DNA from: Candolleomyces eurysporus | Taxonomy: Eukaryota; Basidiomycota; Agaricomycetes; Agaricales; Psathyrellaceae | Direction: 5' to 3' | Length of the DNA: 20,257 nucleotides | Assembly: GCA_027579435.1 (NCBI GenBank) | Contig: JANBPK010000177.1 | Span: 1-20,257 of the forward strand | Shown here: one piece after another, positions 1-9,690 of the stretch | How the letters are laid out: every line of letters begins with the position of its first letter | Numbering within the stretch: position 1 is the first letter of the stretch | The notes under the pieces: model-generated | The model's database searches: none | The model's input: the letters and a program-made list of their open reading frames with translations, nothing else | What the model was told of the DNA's origin: nothing | Made by a program: the position numbers and the translations under genes

Positions 1-1
1 T

Positions 2-1757
2 TTGAAGATGTCAATCCTATCCAAGAACGCCGAACCAGCTCGTGTATTAGGGATGGTCACCCTACATGACTTGTTGTCCACGAAACTCGAGGACAGTGAG
101 ACCGGCCAGGGCTGGATAGCCTGTACGACGGACGCCTTGTTCCTCGAGAAGCCCTCGTACTACGATCTCCTCATCGACCTGACGTCGGTCGGCGTTTCGT
201 CGAGTTCGACCACCGCGTTCACCACGAAGTCATCTTCCCCTCCATCTGCGGGCCCATCATCGACATCCTCTACCGCCGGTCGCCCGAGACCATTGATGTA
301 CGTTTCGGTTCCGAAGCAACGCATTGGCGTCCCTCTGCCTGCGAAGAAAGGCAAAGGCAAGCAACACAAACCCGATTATAAGCGCCTGCAGACTCGTTGG
401 GCATGGAGTGACGCTCGGTTATGGGGAGACTTGGACAAGGTGTTGAAGGTTCCAGCAGTTGCTTCTACCCCGACACAAGAAGCTCCGGCATCCAGTTCGA
501 GTTCCTCTGCCGCAGCGGAAGACACAGGCGCCAGCAACAACGATTCGACAGCAACAGCCACTACCACCACAAAACCTGCCAACGGAGCTCAACAATGGAT
601 CGCAGAAGTCTGGCAGCTATATGAAGACGTTTGCTTAGTCTGCGCAGGAGCGTGGATGGGCACACTCCGGAACCGGAACGGGGGGTTACGACTCTGCGCT
701 CGATTCCGCCGATGACATCGACATCGACCTCTCCAACACCAACACCGACGACAACAACAACCCCAATAACCTCAATCCCAGCTCGAACAGCGGGAGCCCT
801 CCTGTTGCCATTCGTGGACTCACCCTCAAGCGATCATTCTCCACTCCCAACCCAGGCGCTCGCGGCGGTGCAGGGAGACGAGGGGGGAGGTATAATTCGA
901 TTACCATGCCTTCTGTCCGGTCCTCGTCTGGTTTCAGTCGGAAGAAGGGTGCTACGACGGCTGGGAAACATCCCAGGAGTGTTAGCAGTGGCGGAGCAGC
1001 AGCTTGTGACCACGAGAACCCTGAACACGATTTTACGCTGGTCCCTCCGCCTACGCTCGATACAAGGGAAGGGCTTGACATCCTTCTGCATACAAGTGAT
1101 AATAGTGGGAAGGGGACTGGGAATTTGAATTTGGCGGATGCGTTGAGTAAGACGGAGGGTGTACTTGACGTGTTGGACTCGTATGCGGCGTGGGCTGTCG
1201 GTGTGTTGAGAGGGAAGGTTGGGGAGGTCGTGAGAGAGGGGAAGGGTAAATCTGTTGAGGAGGAAGAGGGGGTTGACGGGGAAGCGTCTTCAGAATCCGA
1301 GGCGGACGTGGAAGGGGCGCGCGCGAACGCGGGACAAGAACCGGAGGAAGGAAATATTAGGACATCTGCCATCGAGCTCACACCTTCTGGTGGTATCGGC
1401 TTTACCAGGCGGTCTACACCTCCCCCTCCTGCCACATCGTCCTCCATACTGCCGTTTGGCAAGAAGAAAAGTAAAAGCAAGAAGTCGAAGAAGATGACGT
1501 TTACGATGTACCCGCGCGACCTGCTCTCCCTCGACTTGAACCCACTAAGTGGATCTGATGTCAAGTATTTGGAAGGGGTCGTCGGCGAATACGCTTCCCG
1601 AGTTGTCGTTTCTTCCTCTGGTACAGGAGCCAAAGCACCGGCAGCGAGTGAACAGCAAGAGTCCAGCTCAAGTGGGGAAGCGACGCAGGAAGTACGTGTG
1701 AAGCTGGTTGTAAAACGCGGGTGGAGAGATCTAGTTGGGGTCGTGTTCGGGTTGTAG
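2..1757 (+). CDS. DENND11/LCHN-like DENN-module protein (DUF2347/DUF4484, yeast Anr2-like), C-terminal part, frameshifted
   Basis: This is the 3' part of a gene that enters from the left edge, so the start is missing. Near the beginning there is a block reading GWIACTTDALF then EKPSYYDLLIDLTS, the signature I associate with the DENND11/LCHN and Anr2 group. It is followed by a Trp/Asp-rich block (RWAWSDARLWGDLDKVL), a Ser/Thr-rich spacer and WQLYEDVCLVCAGAWMG. The frame then ends at 713-715, but coding sequence continues one base on (open from 639, stop at 1755-1757). It runs through an Asn/Asp-rich stretch and a Lys-rich patch to a conserved-looking end (RDLLSLDLNPLSGSDVKYLEG, then KRGWRDLVGVVFGL). 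Removing one G from the six at 680-685 joins both frames. DENN proteins act at membranes as Rab regulators; the role of this fungal member is inferred only. Avl9, another DENN family, is an alternative. The 3' end is copied twice downstream. Confidence 0.62.
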
Positions 1758-2017
1758 AGAATTGCCTTTGCTAGAGAGGATATACCTCTCGAGGATCACC
1801 CACATGACGTTAGTATTTATGTTCCGCATTCCTATCATGGGCACCGGCTACCACTCTATGACTACGATTTATGGATTGCTTGTGATTATACATGAATGAT
1901 ACCCTGAACGCATCCTACCTATCTTCGTTTCGACCTTCGGGTGTCTGCGCACGCAACCCTTCCGAGTTCCGGCTCACCGTGTCAGTGTTCGGTCATGGGG
2001 CGGGCGTTCAAACTATT
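1758..2017 (+). other. 3' flank of the DENN-like gene, no gene seen
   Basis: No coding frame of interest is seen. The sequence matters because it is recognisably repeated at about 9335-9650 (for example the stretches around cttgctagagagga and tctatgactacgattta), and in short form at 5345-5410. This shows that the duplications carried non-coding flank as well as exon sequence. Confidence 0.6.
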
Positions 2018-2104
2018 GGTTTAGTGGTCTACTTGATCATGGTTTCTGTCTAGCAGCCGGGTACTTGATCACAGAAGGTTCCCAGTTCAAGTCTGGGTTG
2101 AACC
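2018..2104 (+). repeat. tRNA-like sequence (possible tRNA gene or tRNA-derived repeat)
   Basis: A tRNA-like fold can be drawn. The acceptor halves are GGTTTAG (2018-2024) and TTGAACC (2098-2104), pairing 7 of 7 with two G-T wobbles. An A-box-like TGGTCTA lies at 2025-2031. The anticodon stem is TCTGT (2045-2049) with ACAGA (2071-2075), enclosing 21 nt that would be a 7-nt loop plus a 14-nt intron. The variable region is AGGTT, and the T arm has a perfect five-pair stem CCCAG/CTGGG around TTCAAGT (2081-2097). A T-rich tract (TTTTCTTC and a longer T run) follows at once, as expected of a Pol III terminator. The D arm is weak and lacks the usual GG. If the loop is read as CTAGCAG the anticodon would be AGC, but I do not trust an isotype. 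It may be a pseudo-tRNA or the head of a SINE. Confidence 0.42.
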
Positions 2105-2457
2105 TTTTCTTCTTTCTTTTTTTTTTTTCAATTTTTCCCTTTCCCCACCGCCCTTCGAGCTCATCTCAAGCGCGTTCCATTCCTGTCTCCTTCCATGCAA
2201 TTTTGAAAGTGCCAATGTAGAGTTCCTCGTGTGACGATGAAAAAAAAACTCGTTTAATTTGCATATCAAGGCACTTGACTCCTTAAACGAGATCAGTTCA
2301 TTCGAATCTGGATTATGCACCAGCCAAGGAAGGGTCGCCACGGCAACGCTAGATTCAAGCGTTCCTTCACGCATGGATCCGAAGGATCTCCTTCGAAAAA
2401 ATTCACAACCCACAAGGGAACTCAGACCGACACATTGTGGCAAAACGACAGAAAATT
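2105..2457. repeat. Duplicated non-coding spacer, copy 1
   Basis: This spacer lies between the two oppositely oriented tRNA-like sequences. It starts with a long T/C-rich tract and recurs in unit II (about 5425-5690) and unit III (about 9885-10180). Shared words include gaaagtgccaat, tatcaaggcact and ccaaggaag. The open frame across it on the minus strand is not kept in the other copies, so I read it as non-coding. Confidence 0.55.
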
Positions 2458-2550
2458 GGTTCAATCCAGACTCGAACTCAGGTCCTTCTGCAAGCACGCT
2501 CGTTCGCATACAGCTACGTTCGATGTGAGACAACTAGACCATGGAGCCAA
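2458..2550 (-). repeat. tRNA-like sequence, degenerate, inverted relative to 2018-2104
   Basis: Read on the minus strand this contains TGGTCTAGTTG (A-box-like) and GAGTTCGAGTCTGG (B-box-like) and ends in ATTGAACC, so it resembles the forward tRNA-like element. The acceptor halves pair poorly and the T stem is disturbed, so it is unlikely to be a working tRNA. Homologous minus-strand copies lie at 5692-5772 and 10181-10284. Confidence 0.4.
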
Positions 2551-2699
2551 CGCTGTTTGGAGCTTGACAGGGAAACACCTTGAAATTTTGAACCTAAAAC
2601 CCAACTTAGGTCCCGTTCGTGGACATGAACGAATCGTGTATTACCATTTGGCTAAAGCAGTCTTGTACACTGATAATTATTAACCCAGAGCGGCGTCCA

Positions 2700-3735
2700 T
2701 TATGCACTTCGCGCCTCTGCGTCTTTAAGCTCTTCATCAAACACTTCCAGGACCTTTTGAGCTGCCACGGGTGTTGATACTTTCGTCGGAAACGAAAACG
2801 ACGATGGAACGGCGATATGGTTCAAGCTGTTGCTGGACCAATGAGTTGGGTATTGACCACAATTCTGGCATTGGGAAGTGACACCGGACAGGGCTCGGCG
2901 ACTCCCATACTGTCGGTCGCAGTGGGTACAAAAGGTGTTGCTGGAATCAGGGCTGGGTTGGTTGTCCATGGCCTCAACGTGTGCCCACATAATGCGAAAG
3001 GCGGTTTCCCATCCAAGTGCACTAATCTCCTGGAGTGATGTATTCTTCAGGCCCACTACTAGGGCAGTATACCCGTCTTTCAACCAGGAAGGTACTCCAT
3101 GAACCTTTCCCAATGAGATCTTCTCCACGGGCGTCAATTGACAAGAGCTTAGTTGATCTATTGCTAGAGCTGCGACCTGGGTCCTCAACGGTCAAAACTT
3201 TGGCGGCACTAAGGCGTATACAATCGTTAGTAAACGAACCTCAGGCATATCCCACATTCTGGACAATTTCAAGACGCCGATCCACTGCTCCTTTGAGAGT
3301 TTCGGGGTCCCCAAGCGGCTGATTATTTGCAACAAGGATAAAATGGATCAGTTGTCCATCGTCGACAATCTCACAGCAAGCGACCTTACATGGGATAAAT
3401 GACCTCAAGTAGACTTTCAAACTCCGGGTTGGTACATCCAGCAAGTTTAATTGGATTTTCGTCAGTTGTACCCTCTTGGTCGAGTAGCTCTCCTTGTGGG
3501 AGTGCAAACATATCGCGAAACACGGATCGGGAATACTGTTCCAATCCTTGTTTGACGACGCGGTGGAGCGAATCTTCCACCTGATACACGGTGAGCGGGA
3601 GTATTCGATCATCTAGGATAAACTCGCCTGAAATACAACAATTTCGTGGTAAAACTTTCCACGTTTCAACGGTCCAGAGTCGCTACCAGGCGTCCCTGTT
3701 CCACTCGTGTTTGCTGAATCCAACATGCCGGACAT
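2700..3735 (-). CDS. BTB/POZ domain protein with C-terminal CX2C-X16-CX2C zinc site, type 1 copy A
   Basis: Four exons on the minus strand, 3735-3628, 3580-3390, 3318-3240 and 3176-2700, give 284 residues with no lesion; introns are 47, 71 and 63 bp. Residues about 28-105 form the BTB fold (FYHEIVVFQ, then VEDSLHRV, SVFRDMFALPQGE, FESLLEVIYP). The BACK-like helical part follows (LSKEQWIGVLKLSRMWDMPE, then VAALAIDQLSS and VEKISLGKVHGVPSWL). Cys209, Cys212, Cys229 and Cys232 form a predicted zinc site. The C-terminus is acidic and helical (VLEVFDEELKDAEARSA). BTB domains dimerise and often act as adaptors for Cul3 ligases or transcription factors; which applies here is unknown. Intron 1 has a GC donor (CAG/GCGAGT), placed by exact alignment with the GT donor of copy E. 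The start was chosen because copy E begins at the same place with a similar MSxM. A pyrimidine-rich tract precedes the ATG. Confidence 0.85.
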
Positions 3736-3975
3736 CGTTCAATTTCAATGGTATGACTGAACGAAAGAGAGGAGAGAAGAGTTTTATCAGTAATCAATGA
3801 ACCATCAAAGAAACACCCCATGTGAATCGGGAGCTCGTGACTCAGGCGCACGAGTAAACCCTGTGTGGGTATATAAACGGATCATGAAAAAGCCGTATGC
3901 GCTCATAAGTAGATGAAATCTTACATAGTACATCGAGGACTTATCTGGGAGCAAATAGCTAACGACCGCAATCCT

Positions 3976-4940
3976 CCATGTATGTCCTAGCCCTTCTTCC
4001 TTCAGTTCTTCCTTGAACACCTATTCTACCTTCTTACTAGAGACGACCTCAGAGGCCGACCCAGGCTCTGTGTTGGGCGCCTGTAGTTGCTCGGACGGGA
4101 ATGCGACGTGTATCAAGTCCCCGCCTCCCCAGCTATTTGGCGAAATTTAGCACCGTGAACAGCGGGTTGTATAACTTTCCAAGGCTTATTTGCGCCCGCT
4201 ATGTTCATCGCAGCGGGTGCAAAACTTGTTCTTCATATCAGACAACGGGAAAGTTTTCGCGGCCTCCGGTGCTGACTCGAAATGAGCCCAGACGATACGG
4301 AAGGCAGTTTCCCAACCAAGACCACTGATCTTGTGTAGAGAATTTGCTTTAAGATCGGACACTAGAGCAGTATATCCCTCCTCTAGCCAACAAGGCACTC
4401 CATGGAGCTTGCCAAGGGTAACCTTCTCGACCGGGATCAGTTCGCACTGATTCAGCTCCTTGATGGCCCGGGCAGCAGTCTATTGGCAAGAAAAGTTAAT
4501 GTCAGCATTTTTACCCGAACGGTCTGATGGGAAAGAAATCACGTTCGGCATATCCCAAAGCCTCACCAACTTCAACGCTCCAATTCACTGATCCTTCGAG
4601 AGCTTTGGCCTTTTACACCTCTGATACGATGAATCTCCGATACCTTCCAGGTGATTGTTTGACAATTACTCAGGATATAGCACCTTGAGCAGGCCCTCAA
4701 ACTCCAAGTTGGTACAGCCGATAAAATTCATGGATTTGTCATTGGATCCGGCTTCGGCTTGAGATTGAGCGCCTTGAGGGCGCTCGAACATATCCCGGAA
4801 GACGGATCGAGAGTAATCCTTCTTATCAATTGATCGTGACTACTCACTTGATGTATAACAAACCCATGATAAAACTTCGCGCATTTGAGGTTGACTGTGC
4901 ACTGCTGTTCATATCAGTTGAGGTCGAATATGATACGCAT
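3976..4940 (-). pseudogene. BTB/POZ zinc-site gene, type 2, inactivated (copy F)
   Basis: This aligns along its length with the intact type-2 gene at 11591-12625 but carries many lesions. An early stop falls nine codons after the equivalent ATG (4938-4940). The start of exon 2, including its acceptor, is deleted, so that intron 1 runs straight into the DYSRSVFRDMF block. Exon 3 has a one-base deletion and a TGG-to-TGA change. The last exon has three in-frame stops: one just after FCTRCDEHSGRK, one straight after the second CX2C, and one in the VE/VF block. The normal stop has become TGG. Despite this, the CX2C-X16-CX2C spacing can still be read. Intron 1 keeps a GT donor (GTGAGT), as in copy E. 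Confidence 0.85.
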
Positions 4941-5261
4941 GAGAGGAAAGGTGCTGTCTTATCGGTGTACAAGAAAGAAAGCGTAACCTGTCCCCAATCG
5001 GTGGCGATTCAGCAGGGGTTACTCGCGTGATCCCAATCATCACATTTTAGGCGCCTGGGCGCTTGACGCATCCCAGCTCCTTCCCCACGCTCGACTTCAA
5101 GTGTACACGCTGGTAACTGCTGATTTCATGAAGCTCTAGTGTAAGGCCTTGTACAATATGCCGCTTCTTAAACCGCTGTGTCAGGTTTCTGGGAGTGGTG
5201 CTGCTCAAACGACAAGCGGCACCAATAGCGAGTCTCTGACGCTGAACCCATTCTGACACTA
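4941..5261. other. Upstream flank of the type-2 pseudogene, duplicated, no gene seen
   Basis: No coding capacity is convincing. It aligns with 12626-12860 upstream of copy E (shared words include gtgctcttatcgg-like, ggcgattca, gcgtgatc and taggcgc). It ends near an imperfect palindrome at 5260-5280, where the next unit begins with DENN-gene sequence. Confidence 0.5.
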
Positions 5262-5400
5262 GATCCACTAAGTGGATCTGATGTCAAAACTTTGGAATGA
5301 GTTGTTAGAAGATGTGCTTCGGAAGTTGTTTCCTCTTCTTCCGGTACATGACTATGATTCGTGAATTGCTCAGTGCTACTATCAATGAGTGATGCCCTAG
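5262..5400 (+). pseudogene. Short remnant of the DENN-like gene 3' end and its flank
   Basis: From cactaagtggatctgatgtc onward the sequence matches the DENN-like gene near 1543, covers about 80 bases of coding sequence with stops and indels, then jumps to the gene's 3' flank (equivalent to about 1855-1915). Roughly 225 bases of the original are deleted in between. It marks the left edge of duplication unit II. Too short and broken to encode anything. Confidence 0.75.
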
Positions 5401-5691
5401 AACGCTGAACCGACTGTTAGTTTATCTTTTTAATTTTCCCTTTTCTCCGCCGTCCTCCAAACTCATATCCAAACGTGTCCCATACCTGTCTCCTTCCTTG
5501 CAATATTGAAAGTGCCAATCCCAAGCTCAACCTGGTATGACGATGTACGAGATCTCGTTTTCCATATCAAGGCACTCGACTTCCTAAAAGGAAATCAAAT
5601 ATGAATTCTGCACCAGTCAAGGAAGGGCCACCGCGGCAATGCAAGTGCGATTCAAGCATTCCTTCACACGCAAATTCGATGATAGGAAAAC
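5401..5691. repeat. Duplicated non-coding spacer, copy 2
   Basis: This is the unit II version of the spacer at 2105-2457, with matching words such as ctgtctccttcc, gaaagtgccaat and tatcaaggcactcgact. The forward tRNA-like element seen in unit I is missing here because sequence before the T-rich tract is deleted. No gene is seen. Confidence 0.6.
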
Positions 5692-5772
5692 AGTTCAACC
5701 CAGACTCGAGTGGACATTCTGTGAGCACACACTCGGTCGCATACAGGAATGTGACAACGAGACCGTTGAACC
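5692..5772 (-). repeat. tRNA-like sequence, unit II copy
   Basis: On the minus strand the 81-nt sequence has acceptor halves GGTTCAA and TTGAACT that pair 7 of 7 (one wobble). A strong internal hairpin has arms ACATTCCTGT and ACAGAATGT (one bulge), and the T-arm-like end is CTCGAGTCTGGG. A normal seven-base anticodon loop is not evident. It is homologous to 2458-2550 and 10181-10284. Confidence 0.4.
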
Positions 5773-5940
5773 AACGATGTTCGGAGCTTGACTGGGAGAC
5801 ACCTTGAAATTTGAAACTTATTTAAAACACAATTTAACCTAAGTCCCGTTCGTGGACATGAACGAATCGCGTATTGCTATCTGTACTAAAGCGGTCATGA
5901 TGTTCGTACACTGGTAATCATTAGCCCAGAGCGGCGTCCA

Positions 5941-6973
5941 TTATGCACTTCGCGCCTCTGCGTCTTTGAGTTCTTCATCAAACACCTCTAAGACCTTTTG
6001 AGCCGCCACCTGTGCTGATACTCCCGTCTGAAAAGAAGACGACGACGAAATGGCGATATGGCTTAAGCCTTTGCTGGACCGTGCAGCTGGGTGGCTGCCA
6101 CAGTGCTGGCAGTGGGAATAAAAGTCGGACAGGGCTTCGTATCTCCCCCATTGGTAGTCACAGTTGGTACAAAAGACTTGGCTGGGATCAGGGCCGGATT
6201 GCTTATCCATGGCCCCAAAGTTTGCCCACATAACGCGAAAGGCGGTTTCCCAGCCAAGTGCACTGATGTCCTGGAGTGATGTATTCTTCAGGTCCACTAC
6301 CAAGGCAGTATACCCGTCTTTTAACCAGGAAGGTACTCCATGAACTTTTCCCAACGAGATCTTCTCCACGGGCGTCAATTGACAAGAGCTTAGTTGATCT
6401 ACCGCTAGAGTTGCGACCTGGGGTCCGCATCGGTCAAAACTTCGACGGCACTAGGTATGCAGTCGTTAATGGACGAACCTCGGGCATATCCCACATTCTT
6501 GACAACTTCAAGACGCCGATCCACTGCTCCTTTGAGAGTTTTGGGGTTCCCAAGCGGCTGATTATTGGTGACAAGGATACCAGGGATTAGTAGTCCATCG
6601 TCGACAATCCCACAGAATCCGAGCTTACATAGGATAAATGACCTCAAGGAGACCTTCAAACTCCGGGTTGGTACATCCAACAAGTTTGATTGGATTTTCG
6701 TCAGTTGCACCTTCTTGGTCGGGGAGCTCTCCTTGTGGAAGTGTAAACATATCGCGAAAAACGGATCGAGAATACTGTTCCAATCCTTGCTTGGCGACGC
6801 GGTGGAGCTTATTCTCTACCTAATCTTCGGTGAGTAGCACAGATAATCTGAATCGATAGACTCGCCTGAAATATGGCCATTTCATGGTAAAACCGCCCAC
6901 GTTCCACCAGCCCAGAGTCGCGACTAGATGCACCAGTTCCATTCGTGCTCGGGGGATCCAACGTGCTGGTCAT
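5941..6973 (-). CDS. BTB/POZ domain protein with C-terminal CX2C-X16-CX2C zinc site, type 1 copy B
   Basis: Exons 6973-6866, 6819-6629, 6557-6479 and 6417-5941 give an intact 284-residue protein with the same exon lengths (108, 191, 79 and 477) as copy A; introns are 46, 71 and 61 bp. BTB blocks are RFYHEMAIFQ, VENKLHRVAKQGLEQYS, SVFRDMFTLPQGE and FEGLLEVIYP, followed by the LSKEQWIGVLKLSRMWDMPE helix. The zinc site is FCTNC...HCQHC with 16 residues between the two pairs. The tail matches copy A. Intron 1 uses the GC donor and a TAG acceptor. This is the nearest relative of copy A. The loop between the cysteine pairs and the stretch before it differ far more than the BTB part. The partner and process are unknown. 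Confidence 0.85.
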
Positions 6974-7149
6974 CGCTTAGAATTCAACGATCTGGGTGAA
7001 CGAGAGAAGAGGGAGAAACAATGTAATCAGTAGTAATCGATGAAGCATCGCAGGAAGACGGCAACTAAATCGAGAGCTCGTGACCCAGGGGCGCTAAACT
7101 GCGTGCGGGGTAGGAAACAGATCTCATTCTATTGTCAGTGAACCAATCT
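6974..7149. promoter_or_regulatory. Upstream flank of BTB copy B
   Basis: On the minus strand the ATG at 6973 is preceded by a pyrimidine-rich tract (about 6990-7020, reading ctccctcttctctcg), a feature often found near transcription starts in filamentous fungi. The same kind of tract precedes copies A and C. No clear TATA box is seen. The promoter role is inferred from position and composition only. Confidence 0.3.
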
Positions 7150-7290
7150 GCTAACAGCTGCAATCCGACATCCATCCAGTTTCTGCTTCTTCTATACCGC
7201 CTCAAACATCTCTTCCAACTGCTTACCAGCGACGACTTCAGAAGGGGCGCAGCTGAGTTGGCACCCAAGAGAGTCCAAAACGCAGCCTAA
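7150..7290 (-). pseudogene. 3' stub of a type-2 BTB gene
   Basis: Only the last part of the type-2 gene remains. The minus strand aligns with the end of copy E (11562-11700), including the region for the GKKVEEVFEEELKEAE-like tail, with changes that break the frame. At about 7290 it switches abruptly to sequence that normally lies downstream of a type-1 gene, so it marks a junction inside unit II between copies B and C. Confidence 0.7.
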
Positions 7291-7411
7291 TTCAAGTACC
7301 ATTCGTGGCGGACACGATCCCGTTATGATTCCTGGACGTGCTCAAATCATGTTATTATTCGTGCTAAAGCAGTCTTAGTATCTGTACACCGGTAGTTCTG
7401 AGCGGTGTTCA

Positions 7412-8453
7412 TTATGCATTTCGCGCCTCCGCGTCCTTAAGCTCTTCATCAAAAACCTCCAGGACCTTTTGAGTCGCCACCTGCGTTGATACTGCTGTCG
7501 GGAAAGTGATCGAAATTGGAATGGCGATCTGAGCACAGCTTCCGTCGGACCATGCGTTTGCCCGTTGGCGACAGTTTGAACATTGGGAAGTAAGACTGGG
7601 TAAGGCTTGGCGTATCCCGTAGTTCATATTGCAGTAAGAACAAAAGGTATTGCTGGAATCGAGGCCGAGATGCTTGTCGGTGGCCTGGACATGTGTCCAT
7701 ACAATGCGAAAGGCAGTTTCCCAGCCCAGTGCACCGATGTCCTCGAGTGAAGTATTTCTCAGGTCTCCTACCAGGGAAGTATACCCCTCTTTCAACCAAG
7801 AAGGTACCCCATGAGCTTTCCCCAATGAGATCTTTTCCACAGGCGTCAATTCGCATGAGCTTAGCTTGTCGATTGCTAGAACTGCGACCTGTATTTTAAG
7901 ATAGCTCAGACGATTAGAAAGACGCTTGTGGTGAATTAAATCTTGGAATCAACAAACCTCGGGCATATCCCACAATCTCGACAACTTCAAGACTCCGATC
8001 CATTGCTCTTTCGAGAGGTTCGGGATTCCTAGGCCGCTGTTTGAATCGGGAGCAAGGAGCGAGGAATCAGTCTATAGTTAGCAAACATCGTAAAGGCGAG
8101 CTTACACAGGATAAATGACCTCAAGGAGACTTTCAAACTCCAGGTTGGTACATCCAACAAGTTTGATTGGATTTTCGTCAGTTGTACCCTCTTGGTTGGG
8201 CAGCTCTCCTTGTGGGAGTGCAAACATGTCGCGAAACACGGATCGAGAATGCTTTTCCAATCCTTGCTTGACAACACGGTGCAGCTTATTCTCTACCTAA
8301 TATTCGGTGAGTAGCACAGGCAATATAAATCGATGGACTCGCCTGGAATATGGCCATTTCATGGTAAAACCGCCCACGTTCCACCAATCCAGAGTCGCGA
8401 CTACTAGATGCACCGATTCCGTTCGTGGTTGCGGGATCCAACGTGCTGGCCAT
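7412..8453 (-). CDS. BTB/POZ domain protein with C-terminal CX2C-X16-CX2C zinc site, type 1 copy C
   Basis: Exons 8453-8343 (111 nt, one codon longer than in A and B), 8296-8106, 8036-7958 and 7888-7412 encode 285 residues without lesions; introns are 46, 69 and 69 bp. BTB blocks are RFYHEMAIFQ, VENKLHRVVKQGLEKHS, SVFRDMFALPQGE and FESLLEVIYP, followed by LSKEQWIGVLKLSRLWDMPE. The zinc site is FCSYC...QCSNC, again with 16 residues between. The C-terminus ends EARNA, as in copy D and unlike A and B (EARSA), and the segment GKAHGVPSWLKEGYTSLVGDL is also shared with D, so C and D are closest. Intron 1 has the GC donor. It lies between two stubs of type-2 genes. Confidence 0.85.
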
Positions 8454-8624
8454 TGTTTCGAATTCGACCAGATGAGAGACCAGATGAGAGAGATGATGGA
8501 AACAAAATTATCAGCGATCGATAAAACATCTCAGGGAGGTGACATCCAAATCGAGAGCTCGTGACCCAGAGGCGCTAAACTGCGTGCGGGATAGGAAATG
8601 GATCTCATTCTATTGTGAGTGAAC

Positions 8625-8817
8625 CAGTTTGCTAACAGCTGCAATCCGTCATACATCCGGTTTCTGCTTCCTTCAATACCGCCTCGAACACCTCTTCGGC
8701 AGCGACGACTTCAGGAGGGGCGTAACTGCGTTGGCACCCAGCAAGTCCTCGGATGGGAACGCAGCGGGAATCAACCCGCTAGTCCGGCCACTTGGTATCA
8801 TTCCATAGGATGGGCGA
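8625..8817 (-). pseudogene. 3' stub of a type-2 BTB gene, second
   Basis: The minus strand aligns with the last exon of copy E from its stop region (about 11570) to about 11770, then stops sharply where DENN-gene sequence begins. Short deletions remove part of the KKVEEVF-like block. It is slightly longer than the stub at 7150-7290 and shares several changes with it (such as ggaggggcgtaactg/gaaggggcgcagctg), which suggests both come from one decayed copy. Confidence 0.7.
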
Positions 8818-9690
8818 TGTAGTGAGAGAGAGGCGAAAAATATATATCTGGTGAGAAGGAAGAGGAGGTTGACGGGAAAGCGTCTTCAGAATCCAATCAG
8901 AATCAAACGCGGACGTGAAAGCGGGCGTGTGAATGCGGGAACCGGAAGCATGCTACCGACTTGGTATCGGCTTTACCAGGCGGTTTACACCTCTCCCTCC
9001 TCCCAATTCGTCGTTCATGCTGCCATCCGCCAGAGAAAAAGAGGAAATCCAAGAAGAAAAAGAAGCTGAAGTTTACGATGTACCTGCGCGACCCGCTCTG
9101 ACTCGACTTGAGCCCGTTAAGCGGGTCTGGTGTCAAGCACCTGAAGGCGTCTTCGGCGAATATGCTTCCCGAGCTGTTATTTCGTTTCTTCCTCCGGTAC
9201 ATTAGCCAAAGCACCAGTAGCGAGTGAACAGCAATAACTTGGCTCAAGTAGGGAAGCGACACAGGAAATACGTGTCAAGTTGGTTTTAGCATGCGGATGA
9301 ATAAATCTATTAGGCGGAGCTGTGCTCAAGTTGTAGAGAGTGCCCTTGCTAGAGAAGATCTACCTTGCAAGGATAACCCACACAACGTTAATATTTGTGC
9401 TCCACAGTTCTATTATTGGGCTTGGCTATCGCTCTATGACCGTGATTTATCGATTGCTCAGTGTTCTTATAGATGAATGATTCCCCGGAACGCTTCCTAT
9501 TTATCCTCGTTTCGACTTTCCGGCGGCTCCGCGCAATTCTCGGGACGACTCAGCGCCCTTACAACCGATCCCTCTCGAACTCTAGCGCCCAGTATCGTAT
9601 CCCTTGGACGTTCCGTGCTCGGTGTCGTGCGCCAGCATCAGATGAATGGCAGTTAATGTTGGTTGTGATTTCTCTCTAACAGCCCGATTT
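8818..9690 (+). pseudogene. Decayed copy of the DENN-like gene 3' end and 3' flank
   Basis: The sequence follows the DENN-like gene from about 1227 through its stop and on to about 2060. Clear anchors are the gaggttgacgg/aagcgtcttcagaatcc region, the block around ggtatcggctttaccaggcgg, the tttacgatgtac..gcgcgacc block and the 3' flank around cttgctagag. Deletions (one of about 30 bases near 8945) and frame-breaking changes show that it is not coding. It heads unit III. It lies directly against a type-2 BTB stub, so the two come from different units. Confidence 0.85.

Noticed and set aside
639..905. An intron linking the two frames of the DENN-like gene instead of a G-run error
   Set aside because: No convincing donor, branch point and acceptor set joins the frames, while removing one G at 680-685 gives an uninterrupted frame. 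Not fully excluded without transcripts.
686..1633. Long minus-strand open frame of 315 codons opposite the DENN-like gene
   Set aside because: It is the antisense of a low-complexity coding region. The plus-strand frames carry the family motifs and the end aligns with its own duplicated copies.
2087..2533. Open frame of 148 codons on the minus strand
   Set aside because: It spans the T/C-rich tract and both tRNA-like sequences, has no recognisable domain, and is not kept open in the homologous spacers of units II and III.
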